Assembly (NCBI RefSeq): GCF_000204415.1
Contig: NC_015416.1
Span: 620,001 to 684,000, forward strand
Origin: Methanothrix soehngenii GP6
GTDB taxonomy: Archaea; Halobacteriota; Methanosarcinia; Methanotrichales; Methanotrichaceae
Length of the DNA stretch: 64,000 nt
Direction of reading: 5' to 3'
Shown: positions 52,336 through 60,308 of the stretch, piece by piece
Layout: every line of letters begins with the position of its first letter
Position numbering within the stretch: the first letter of the stretch is position 1
The notes under the pieces: model-generated
The model's input: the letters and a program-made list of their open reading frames with translations, nothing else
Database searches by the model: none
Told to the model about the DNA's origin: nothing
Translations under genes and position numbers: made by a program

Positions 52336-52611
52336 ATGGACAAATTTCTGGGCATAGTAGAGGGTGGCAGATTCTCGATTTTGTTGCCCCGCCCTCAATG
52401 CTGCACCGTCAGGCTTACACGAATAATGAAGCCGGCATCCATAGCTGAGGAGTTGGTAGCATCACATGAGATAAATCTGGCTGAATACGAAGGCAAAGCC
52501 ATTATGGTAACCGGTTCTCTCCCTGAGCACAAGGGATGGCTATACGAGGCCTCAGTGATAGACCAGTCCGGCCCTATATTGACCGAGGTCGTTAAAGAGC
52601 TGTTCAGATAG
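52336..52611 (+). CDS. Small hypothetical protein, 91 residues
   Basis: Starts with an ATG behind AAGGAGGT. DKFLGIVEGGRFSILLPRPQCCTVRLTRIMKPASIAEELVASHEINLAEYEGKAIMVTGSLPEHKGWLYEASVIDQSGPILTEVVKELF: the middle has an OB-fold-like pattern (YEGKAIMVTGSL...WLYEASVIDQSGPIL). There is no signal peptide. It is a single gene between the IS605 element and the next secreted protein. Function unknown. Confidence 0.65.
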   Translation: MDKFLGIVEGGRFSILLPRPQCCTVRLTRIMKPASIAEELVASHEINLAEYEGKAIMVTGSLPEHKGWLYEASVIDQSGPILTEVVKELFR

Positions 52612-52930
52612 AGCCCGCTTATTCTGGGCTCGCAATCGATATTTCCTATCTTTTTTGGCTTGACTGCAAGGCCCATCTCCAGCGCAGATCGACCAAAATC
52701 ATTAAATATTTAGTCGTATTAGCTCTTAATTAGGCCTCACGCAGGCGGTGTTGTAGCCAGACACAATCGAATAAAAGCCGGCACAATTTCAAATGCTGAA
52801 AGGATCATCCTCCCAGGACAAATGTGTCGGCCCACCCTCCTTAACTGCATCCGCCGTCTGGAAAAGAGCATATCAAGGCACGAGCGAAAATGATACGAAG
52901 GAGGGCGCATTTCTTGTCATAGGTGATTAT

Positions 52931-53638
52931 ATGCCATATGAAAAGAATAACGTAATTTTAATTTGCATGGCAGCGCTTGCCGCATGCCTGCTTCTCAGCA
53001 CTGCATCTGGACAGGCGGATTTCCTGGAAGGGGGATATGTCGCCAGCGGTGATCGTTCCATGGCCGACCCAGGTATATCCGGCATGCTTCAGTGGTTGGA
53101 TCGGCCAGTCAATCTGCCATGGTACAGCTCCGATTCCAGCTTTTATAAGCAAGCAGCACCAGCTACCACCTTCACTCCCTATAAGGAGTACTATACAGCC
53201 CTTGGCTCAGCCGTGGGGACTGCTGCCGGCAGCGGGATCATAAGCAATCCAGCAAGATATGATATCGCAGAGAAATCCCCTTCAAGCGTTTACTATGGTA
53301 GCGGTGCAGGATTGCCATTCTCTCAGTACTCAGCATCGGTGCAATCGCAGACCAACGACCTATGGATCCAGGGAGAGTCCAACTGGACCCAGTATGTGAT
53401 ATGCCCCACGGGAACCTGGTTGCAGCTGATCGCCCACGCCCCGGCTGCGGGAACCGCAGGCTTCTATGAGATGGTGCAGACGGATACCACCAGCTCGAAG
53501 TTCAGCACATATCAATTCGGCCAGGGCTACAACAGCATGAACTTCCAGGCAAATGAGATCGGAAGGCATATGCTCTACTTCATAATAGAAAGCCAGCCAA
53601 GCAATGTGCTCATCATAGATGTTCTGGCTCAGGCATAA
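52931..53638 (+). CDS. Secreted protein, third member of the YYSG...PSN family
   Basis: About 235 residues from the ATG at 52931 behind AGGTGA; the frame is open to 52793. Signal peptide (NNVILICMAALAACLLLSTASGQ), N-terminal motif DFLEGGYVASGDRSMADPG shared with the protein at 48910-49347, and a C-terminal domain (SPSSVYYGSGAGLPFSQYSASVQSQTNDLWIQGESNWTQYVICPTGTWLQLIAHAPAAGTAGFYEM...GRHMLYFIIESQPSNVLIIDV) aligned with those of the genes at 31.6-35.0 kb. It appears to join two surface-protein modules. Confidence 0.75.
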   Translation: MPYEKNNVILICMAALAACLLLSTASGQADFLEGGYVASGDRSMADPGISGMLQWLDRPVNLPWYSSDSSFYKQAAPATTFTPYKEYYTALGSAVGTAAGSGIISNPARYDIAEKSPSSVYYGSGAGLPFSQYSASVQSQTNDLWIQGESNWTQYVICPTGTWLQLIAHAPAAGTAGFYEMVQTDTTSSKFSTYQFGQGYNSMNFQANEIGRHMLYFIIESQPSNVLIIDVLAQA

Positions 53639-53657
53639 AGGCAGAGAATAAGGATAA

Positions 53658-53815
53658 GGCTCTTCGCTGAATTATTGGGTGAGGTCCGGCAGAGAATATA
53701 GCCTCTGTTCCTCTGTATCTTTGTGGTTAGGTCAGTGCATCGCGGTTCACCACGGAAGCATAGAGACACAGAGGATTTCCGATTCAAGTCCACCCATACC
53801 AAATAGCGAGGAGCC
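53658..53815 (+). mobile_element. MITE, complete copy
   Basis: About 158 bp from GGCTCTTCGCTGAATTATTG to TAGCGAGGAGCC, in opposite orientation to and closely similar to the copy inside tnpB. Its flanks (AAGGATAA and CTTTTTTT) do not match, so either the target copy has decayed or it moved by recombination. It lies 20 bases after the secreted-protein gene. Confidence 0.75.
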
Positions 53816-53903
53816 CTTTTTTTATTTGATATCGATTTGCTCATGACCTATCCATTCTCTCTGCCAGCCAGCTCTGGCAAGCGGATTTATATCTTGAGCG
53901 GGC

Positions 53904-55238
53904 ATGGTTTTTTCTGATTTGGCAGGCCAGCAGGGATTGCAGATGATGATAGACATTGTATCACCGGGAACATACACCTACGGCTCCCTGGTTTTGGGCG
54001 GGGTGCTGAGGGACAGAGGGCATGATATAAAGATCACCAGAAAGCTGGAGTCCCGAGGTGAATCAGTCCTCCTCAGCCTCTTCTCCACCCTTCAGCTCCT
54101 CGACCCAAAGATCCGAGATTTTGTGGCTGAAAGAGGGAATGTTTGCGTGGGAGGTCCGGTGAGCCTCTGCCCGGAGATGGTCTTGGGTGAGCTGAATCCC
54201 AAAGCGGTGGTCAGCGGTGAGGGTGAGGATATAGTGGCCCCGCTAGTAGAGAACGGGCCGGAGGGGCTGGCAGGCGTAGCCTATCGTCATCAGGGAGAGA
54301 TCATAAAGTCGCCCCCAGAGCCCGTCGGCTCCTTGGACCATATCCTTCCCCTGATTCCAGATGACCTGGGCCAGCAAAACGTCCGAGGAGCCAACGTCTA
54401 CATCGAGACCCACCGAGGATGCCTGGGAAGCTGCACCTTCTGCCAGGTCCCTCGCTTCTTCGGCCGGAGCATCAGAAGCCGGAGCATCGAGAATATCGTG
54501 GATGAGGTGAAGGAGATGAAGCGCCTGGGCGTGAAACGGGTAGCCATAAGCGGGGGCACGGGATCTCTCTTCGGCTATCGCAATAAGATCAATCGAGAGG
54601 CTTTTGTGGAGATGATCCGTTCCCTCTCCCAGATCCTGGGCAAGAGGAATTTATCCGTGCCGGACATGAGGGTGGATCTGGTGGACGAGACAGTGCTGGA
54701 GGCGGTTCGCGACTATACCATCGGCTGGGTATTCTTCGGCCTGGAGAGCGGGAGCGACAGGATCCTCAGGGCGATGAGAAAAGGGGTCACAGTGGAGGAT
54801 AACCTCCGGGCAGTGGAGCTTGCCAAGAGCCTGGGAGTGAAGGTAGGAGGCAGCTTCATTGTGGGCTATCCCGGGGAGACCCGGGAGGACTTTGAGGAGA
54901 CGATGAGCTTCGTAGAGGAGTCGATGCTGGATGATGTGTTTGTAAGCATAGCCGAGCCCATCCCCGGAACCCCACTGTCTGCGCAGGTCCTGGATATGCC
55001 AAAAGATGTGCTGGCACTCTACCAGGAGCATCAGGGAGAGTATCAGGCCCTCCGGCTCTCCGAGGCGGAAGCGCGCTGCTTTGAGCTGATGCTGCAAGGA
55101 GAGGGATGCAAGCCTGTTCCCAGAGCGCTGAGCCAGGATCTTTACAATGCCTATCTGGACGAGAGCCGGGGCCAGGGCAGGGATATCAAGAGGGTCATTG
55201 AGCTCCTGGAAAAATACCGGGATGTACTTCCCCATTAA
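53904..55238 (+). CDS. B12-binding-domain radical SAM protein beside mcr (MJ1487-like)
   Basis: 444 residues; an ATG pair at 53943 is an alternative start (MMIDIVSPGTYTYGSLVLGGVLRDRGHDIKITRKLE). The N-terminal domain is a cobalamin-type Rossmann fold (VGGPVSLCPEMVLGELNPKAVVSGEGEDIVAPLVENG). Radical SAM cluster CLGSCTFC near residue 174 (ETHRGCLGSCTFCQVPRFFGRS), then AISGGTGSLFGYR and FFGLESGSDRILRAMRKGV. It converges on mcrA, 69 bases away. In Methanosarcina, radical SAM methylases that modify McrA flank mcr, so a role in McrA methylation is plausible but unproven. Confidence 0.82.
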   Translation: MVFSDLAGQQGLQMMIDIVSPGTYTYGSLVLGGVLRDRGHDIKITRKLESRGESVLLSLFSTLQLLDPKIRDFVAERGNVCVGGPVSLCPEMVLGELNPKAVVSGEGEDIVAPLVENGPEGLAGVAYRHQGEIIKSPPEPVGSLDHILPLIPDDLGQQNVRGANVYIETHRGCLGSCTFCQVPRFFGRSIRSRSIENIVDEVKEMKRLGVKRVAISGGTGSLFGYRNKINREAFVEMIRSLSQILGKRNLSVPDMRVDLVDETVLEAVRDYTIGWVFFGLESGSDRILRAMRKGVTVEDNLRAVELAKSLGVKVGGSFIVGYPGETREDFEETMSFVEESMLDDVFVSIAEPIPGTPLSAQVLDMPKDVLALYQEHQGEYQALRLSEAEARCFELMLQGEGCKPVPRALSQDLYNAYLDESRGQGRDIKRVIELLEKYRDVLPH

Positions 55239-55244
55239 TCTTAT

Positions 55245-55300
55245 TATATATTAAAAGCTTTTTTTCGCGTGATAAAAAAAAGAAAAATGGTGCGTAGGTC
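55245..55300. terminator. Shared terminator region between the radical SAM gene and mcrA
   Basis: The convergent gap has a T-run on each strand: CTTTTTTTCGCG near 55258 for the plus strand, and the A-run of GATAAAAAAAAGAAAAATGG, which is T-rich on the minus strand, after mcrA. Oligo-T is the archaeal termination signal. Confidence 0.45.
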
Positions 55301-55307
55301 GATTGAC

Positions 55308-56987
55308 CTACACAGCGGGCATAACCAAGGATCTCTCGCCTGCAGCGCGGAACTCGCGTGCACCGCCCTTGCCGAAGCAATCGCGGACGTTGGCAAAGTC
55401 GAAGACCAATCCGGGGTTGGCGAAGGTGACCTTGATCAATGGGTTCACAGCGAAGGCGTCCATGCGGCCGGCATGTGCGGCGCTGGTGATGCCTGCGTAC
55501 TCGCCCTGGTGGCCCACGTTCATGGCGTAGTTCGGGTAGTTGGCGCCTCTCAGCTCCAATGGGTTGCCCTCGTCTGACTGGTAAGAGAACACATTGGTTG
55601 GACCGCACTGATCCTGCAGGTCGTAGCCGAAGAATCCCAGTCTGCCCCAGGCTTCCTTGTGCAGGAGCATGGAGAGATACCAGCCGGCCAGGCCGATCTG
55701 GGAGTGACCAGTGGCGATGGCGGAGGTGATACCGGAAGCGGCTGCCAGAACGGCTGCCCTCTGGGACCCGCCGAAGTGATCCTCAAGCAGGGTGGGGAAG
55801 GCCTCGTACTGCTCAATGCCGTACAGAGTGACCTCAGTGGCCAGCTCCTTGGCGACATCGATGGTCGCGGGTGCCTTGGCGAATCCGCCGAACTTGTCGT
55901 TGGCGTAGTCCACACCATAATAGGAGAAGTCATCCAGGACATCGTTGGTGTAGGCAGCAGTAGCGTACTGGGTGAAACCGACACCGCCGGACATGTAGCT
56001 TCCCAGCCAGATCTGATCATAGAACATGGAGCCTGCGGCGACCACGTTCAGGGATACATATACTGGATCCTGGGGCTTTACCCTGGAGGTCTGGACCATA
56101 TCGGACATGAAGCCGAAGGAAATGCCGCCGGGGTTGTTGGGTCCGCGAGCGCGCCTTGCGGGCAGCATATCGGACATCTGCAGGACTGCAGCATGCTTAG
56201 CAGCATAGGCCAGGTCGGCCACAGCGGCCTCACCGGCGCACATGTTGTAGGCATCGATGAAGGTCATACACAGCTGCATGGCGCTCCATCTGGATGTGGT
56301 GCCGCCGTCGCAGGTCCTGACGACGATTGTCGGGACGTGGATGGCCTGCCAGGTGGTCTTGCCGATAGCGGCCTTGAGGGTCTCAGCCTGATCCTCGGGG
56401 AACATCTTGTTGATGTCGATCTTGTACTGGTCATCGATCTCATCAGCCAGGGCATCGTCACCGGAGAAGACACGAACGTTGCAGTCATCTACCAGGCCGG
56501 GGTGGGTCTCCACCATGTGCTCCTGAACCACGGCTGCGCCGGGCATGGCGTGGTTGAGGATCTCCAGGTAGTTGTTGATGGTCTCGGGTGTGACTTCCTT
56601 GCCCAACCTCTTCTGCAGCACCTCATGGGCCATGTCCAGGCCGACCACAATGGTCCTCCTGATATCATCCCAGAACTGCTGCATGGCTGGATTGTTAACG
56701 AAGTGCAGGTCGTCGCCCTCTACCACATACTCAGTGGATGAGAGCTTGTAGGGCACGAGCTGCCTCTGTCCAAGAGGAATGCCGCCAGCGTGGACATAGG
56801 GGTTGTAGCCGGTCATGCCGCGCTTGCCCTCGAGCTTCTTGGCGTACTCCATGAACTCCCGCTTGCGGGCGTTCTGTTCAGGGCCTAGCCTCTTGTACTC
56901 GACCTTCTGGCTGGCCAGATCGAAATCCTTTCCGAACTTCTTGTTCAGAGCCTTAACGAATAGCTTCTTAGTGTGCTTAACTGCCAT
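55308..56987 (-). CDS. mcrA: Methyl-coenzyme M reductase subunit alpha
   Basis: 559 residues, full length. It catalyses methyl-CoM + CoB to methane + heterodisulfide, with F430 at the interface. Residues that are modified in studied McrA can be placed: His265 in [10 protein letters not shown], Arg279 in [13 protein letters not shown], Gly454 (thioglycine) in [13 protein letters not shown] and Cys461 in [21 protein letters not shown] and [21 protein letters not shown] are hallmark stretches. It is the last gene of mcrBDGA; the gap to mcrG is 14 bases. Confidence 0.98.
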   Translation of the reverse strand: MAVKHTKKLFVKALNKKFGKDFDLASQKVEYKRLGPEQNARKREFMEYAKKLEGKRGMTGYNPYVHAGGIPLGQRQLVPYKLSSTEYVVEGDDLHFVNNPAMQQFWDDIRRTIVVGLDMAHEVLQKRLGKEVTPETINNYLEILNHAMPGAAVVQEHMVETHPGLVDDCNVRVFSGDDALADEIDDQYKIDINKMFPEDQAETLKAAIGKTTWQAIHVPTIVVRTCDGGTTSRWSAMQLCMTFIDAYNMCAGEAAVADLAYAAKHAAVLQMSDMLPARRARGPNNPGGISFGFMSDMVQTSRVKPQDPVYVSLNVVAAGSMFYDQIWLGSYMSGGVGFTQYATAAYTNDVLDDFSYYGVDYANDKFGGFAKAPATIDVAKELATEVTLYGIEQYEAFPTLLEDHFGGSQRAAVLAAASGITSAIATGHSQIGLAGWYLSMLLHKEAWGRLGFFGYDLQDQCGPTNVFSYQSDEGNPLELRGANYPNYAMNVGHQGEYAGITSAAHAGRMDAFAVNPLIKVTFANPGLVFDFANVRDCFGKGGAREFRAAGERSLVMPAV

Positions 56988-57001
56988 TTAAATCACCCCT
57001 C

Positions 57002-57769
57002 TTACTCCGGCCTGTAGCCCCACTTGCTTCTGCGCTCCCACATGTGGTGGGTCATCTCGATGGCCTCGTCGAACTGTCTGGCGCCGACCTTTCCACCCAT
57101 GGGTACACCATCGAACCTGAAGATGGTGGTTCTCTTCTTGGCCTCGGCCTCGGACATGGGCTTGCCCAGGTTTACCTTCTTGTCCAGAGGGATACCTACC
57201 TGGTCCTTGACACCGTAGACGTTTCCATCGCTGCCCAGCTCGGTCCTGGCCAGCATATCGAACTGCATGCCGTTCTCTTCCAGCCTCAGGGAGTGGCCGT
57301 GCACAGTGCAGCCCCTCATGGAACAGAGGGCGACATCGGTCATCTCGCTATCGTACTGGGCCTTGGTGTAATCCTCAATATCTCTCTCCCTGGCCTCGAT
57401 GATCTGCCTGCCGGACAGGGTGCCTGGATCGCAGCCCTTGCAGTTGATTGCTCCCCAATAGGACCTGAAGTAGGGGATAGAGGGGGCGAAGTACATGGAG
57501 TCTGTCCACTGAGAGTACCTGACGCGGTCACCTGCGGCAGCACCTGCGGTGGGTGCCACGATCTGCCTTATGGGGCAGTCTGGCTCGCCCATCTCCTTGA
57601 GGGGTGGGTGAGTGCTGGAGTAATCTGCGCCGGGGGCTCTATGGCCCATGACGGCTACGACATCCGCCTCAGGGATATCTCTTAGCTTCTCGACATTGCC
57701 GGACATGTGCTTTCTTCTGTTGATGCCAACAGAGGTGCTTCCGGGATAAAATTGTGGTGTGTATGCCAT
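57002..57769 (-). CDS. mcrG: Methyl-coenzyme M reductase subunit gamma
   Basis: 255 residues. Characteristic McrG stretches: MAYTPQFYPGSTSVGINRRKHMSG, LRDIPEADVVAVMGHRAPGADYSSTHPPLKEMGEPDCPIR, RVRYSQWTDSMYFAPSIPYFRSYWGA and MRGCTVHGHSLRLEENGMQFDML. It forms the active site with alpha and beta. The ATG is 2 bases after the mcrD stop, so there is no room for mcrC, which stands between D and G in many methanogens. Confidence 0.98.
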   Translation of the reverse strand: MAYTPQFYPGSTSVGINRRKHMSGNVEKLRDIPEADVVAVMGHRAPGADYSSTHPPLKEMGEPDCPIRQIVAPTAGAAAGDRVRYSQWTDSMYFAPSIPYFRSYWGAINCKGCDPGTLSGRQIIEARERDIEDYTKAQYDSEMTDVALCSMRGCTVHGHSLRLEENGMQFDMLARTELGSDGNVYGVKDQVGIPLDKKVNLGKPMSEAEAKKRTTIFRFDGVPMGGKVGARQFDEAIEMTHHMWERRSKWGYRPE

Positions 57770-57771
57770 AA

Positions 57772-58275
57772 TTATCTCTCCTCATCTTCCATAGTCACTT
57801 TAACTTCAGACAGAATGGCCAGCTTTTCCTTCCTGGCCTTGGGATCGATCAGCCCCAGGAGTCTCTTGTCCTCCACATCGCCATATTTGGCATAGTCCGA
57901 AAGAGTGGGACTGTTGCGGAAGAACCTGCCGCGTTTGATCTGAAAGGAAAAGGGAAGCGCTCGCTCACACGCTGCCTCGAGGCCGGGCATGTATTTTTCG
58001 CTCTCCAGCTCCAGCCTCACCCTTCCAACCTTCACGCCTAACTCGAAAACCTGTCCAGCTACCTCTATCAGCAGATCTTTATGCTCATCGATGGGGGTGC
58101 CTTTGCCTGGACCGTAGGGAATTGTCCGGGGCAGGTTGGGACCATGGATCATTATCCTGGTTATCCCCCCATTCTCATAGATCGCGTTCAGCAGCTTCTG
58201 AGCCGTAGCAGGCATGAGATATCTCTGTGGTGTTATCTCGACCTGTATCGATTCCGTGCCTGATGGAGTGACCAT
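57772..58275 (-). CDS. mcrD: Methyl-coenzyme M reductase operon protein D
   Basis: 167 residues. McrD pattern: SIQVEITPQRYLMPATAQKLLNAIYENGGITRIMIHGPNLPRTIPYGPGKGTPIDEHKD, GQVFELGVKVGRVRLELE and PFSFQIKRGRFFRNSPTLSDYAKYG. It is not part of the mature enzyme and is thought to assist assembly of apo-MCR and F430 loading. It lies 9 bases after mcrB. Confidence 0.95.
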   Translation of the reverse strand: MVTPSGTESIQVEITPQRYLMPATAQKLLNAIYENGGITRIMIHGPNLPRTIPYGPGKGTPIDEHKDLLIEVAGQVFELGVKVGRVRLELESEKYMPGLEAACERALPFSFQIKRGRFFRNSPTLSDYAKYGDVEDKRLLGLIDPKARKEKLAILSEVKVTMEDEER

Positions 58276-58284
58276 TATTCCGCC

Positions 58285-59589
58285 TTATACAGCCTCCGCA
58301 ACCGATACGATCGGCTCACGGAATTCTTTGATCTCTCCGTATATGGCGCCTACCAGTCCGGATGTCATCTCAGGAGTGAACATCTGGGTGCCGGCATCTA
58401 GCGCTACTGCTGCAGCCACGCAGGGTATGGCAAATCCTCTGGAGTGCCTGGTTACCACGTGGTTGCCGTTGAACACACCGGGGCCGCCGCCGCCATAGAT
58501 GGAGTGGCTGAAGAACGAGAAGCCGACGGCAGTTCCCATTACCCTGCCGAAGTCGCATCCGGGCAAGGCGGTCTCCTTCTCGATGATATCGTTGAAGTAA
58601 AGCAGTGTTGAGGACACAGCCTGGGCGCCTCTGAGGGAGCCGCAGTTGACCATGGTGGCTGCCAGAACGCCTGCTGCGGCGTAGGCGTTCCACTTGGATA
58701 CATCGTTGGCCTCATACATGACATAGCCAGAGGGCAGCTTCTTGCCGGCCTTGATGACCTTGTCCTCAAGGGCCTTGCCCACTATGCTCTGCACTACAGT
58801 GCCGATGGTTCCAGTCTTGCCGTTCGCCTTGACGGTCTCATAGACCATGTTGTTGGCGTTCAGGCCCTGGTATGCCATGCCCAGGAGCTGATGGCGCTCG
58901 AATATGCCCATGGCATTGCCCATCTCCATCTCACCGATCTGCTCGTAGATAGAGGCAAGAGCAGCTGCGTTCATGGCGTTCCTCTTGGTGATCATTGCCA
59001 GGTGGTTGGCCATGACGTTCCTGAGTGCGAATCCCAGACCCTCATCGTTCTGGGGGATATTCAGAACAGAAGCTACATTTCCACCGTTCATGCCCACTGT
59101 CTGCGGGTACTCGCCCCAGACGGAGGCGTGGACCATTGGAGCCTCGACGATGCCTACCTTGAACTGCTGGATCAGAGCCTCAACCGTGGCCGATGCGGCG
59201 CCGGTCAGTCCCACGACGAACTCAGAGGCAGCGTTGACCCTGGCGGTGGGGACCTGGACGAGCAGCTGCTTGCCGCCGCCGAGGATCTGCACATTAGTAT
59301 CGTCGCCGGGGGCAACCTGGAGCAGAGTTTTGATCTTCTCAGCCAGGGCACCTGCATTGGCAACAACATCGTAATTGAGCTCCCGTCCCTTGATCTGCCT
59401 GCGGCCTCCGGCTACCTTTCCAGTCTTCAAGGCACCTTCGACGCCGGCCAGATTGACGGCTACAGTTCGCTTTGTGAGAGAAATAAGTCTCTGCATGGCC
59501 GCGTTCTTGAGAGGGCTGACGGCGCTCAGGTCGACGTCGCTCTTCAAAAGAACTCCGCGGTCGCTATATAGGTCTATCTTATCAGACAC
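58285..59589 (-). CDS. mcrB: Methyl-coenzyme M reductase subunit beta
   Basis: 434 residues from a GTG behind AAAGGAGG. McrB signatures: [58 protein letters not shown]-type start, [48 protein letters not shown] and [46 protein letters not shown] near the F430 and CoB pocket. First gene of the mcr operon. Confidence 0.98.
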   Translation of the reverse strand: [434 protein letters not shown]

Positions 59590-59714
59590 GTTCTTTATCC
59601 TCCTTTACCTTTTTAGCAGCAAGACCGAAACGAAGGATGATACTGGAGCGATGGCATGACCGCCAAGTCTAAAAGGTATCATACCCAGCATCCTCGCAGT
59701 TCGTTACAATCTCC

Positions 59715-59760
59715 CGCCTTTTTCCCCATTGCATCATTGATACTTAAAGGTTTTGCGTGG
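59715..59760 (-). promoter_or_regulatory. Probable mcr operon promoter
   Basis: On the minus strand, AAAACCTTTAAGTATC (about 59740-59755) resembles an archaeal BRE plus TATA box. Transcription would begin near 59715, leaving a leader of about 125 bases before the GTG of mcrB. No other strong candidate lies closer. Confidence 0.45.
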
Positions 59761-60270
59761 TATTATTATTACTTATTATATTATATGAATCTGTGGACTT
59801 TGAGTAGATATAAACGAAAATTTTTTTAAATTAATTTTTATTAAAATATATCTCTTTAATTGTGCAATTCTATGCTTCTTGACATGTGGCCCCTCCACGG
59901 CATTCAAAGGAAACCTTTCCTCTTTTCTTGTATCGCGATTGCTGGTAGTGGTGATCCGATGAAGGAATATTATTTCAGCTATCGATAAATAGATATATGC
60001 TTTTAAAATAATTGATCTAAGTTCAATTTCACATAGGTATTCGAATTGATCTTCATGAGAGAGTATACCGCCGGTCAAAAGCGATTTTATTGAGGTATAT
60101 CGAAATAATAAAAGTTAAAATTTGTAGAATAATCGTGTCAGTTGGACCAATAAACTTCATTATTAAATAATATACAGAATACCAGACTACGAAAATCTCA
60201 GATTCAGAATGATAGGAATAATAGCCCACCTGGTGAGAACGATTGACCGATCGGAGCGATTTTTTTTACA
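59760..60270. other. A/T-rich intergenic region between mcr and topA
   Basis: This divergent gap contains long A/T tracts (TTTTTTTAAATTAATTTTTATTAAAATATAT at 59820-59850, written in part) and no supportable gene. It probably holds upstream control elements of the strongly expressed mcr operon. A TATA-like AAATTTAAAT at about 60272-60282 suits topA. Confidence 0.4.
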
Positions 60271-60308
60271 GAAAAATTTAAATCGATGCCATGTTTTGCC
60301 TTTGAGGA

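Noticed and set aside
53650-53823. Target-site duplication around the second MITE
   Set aside because: The 8 bases on each side (AAGGATAA and CTTTTTTT) do not match.
54651-55235. 194-codon open frame opposite the radical SAM gene near mcr
   Set aside because: Complementary strand of a well-supported protein; composition typical of a shadow frame.
55659-56741. Long open frame of 360 codons opposite mcrA
   Set aside because: It is antisense to a certain gene, Gly/Val/His-rich as expected from the complement of mcrA codons, and has no domain.
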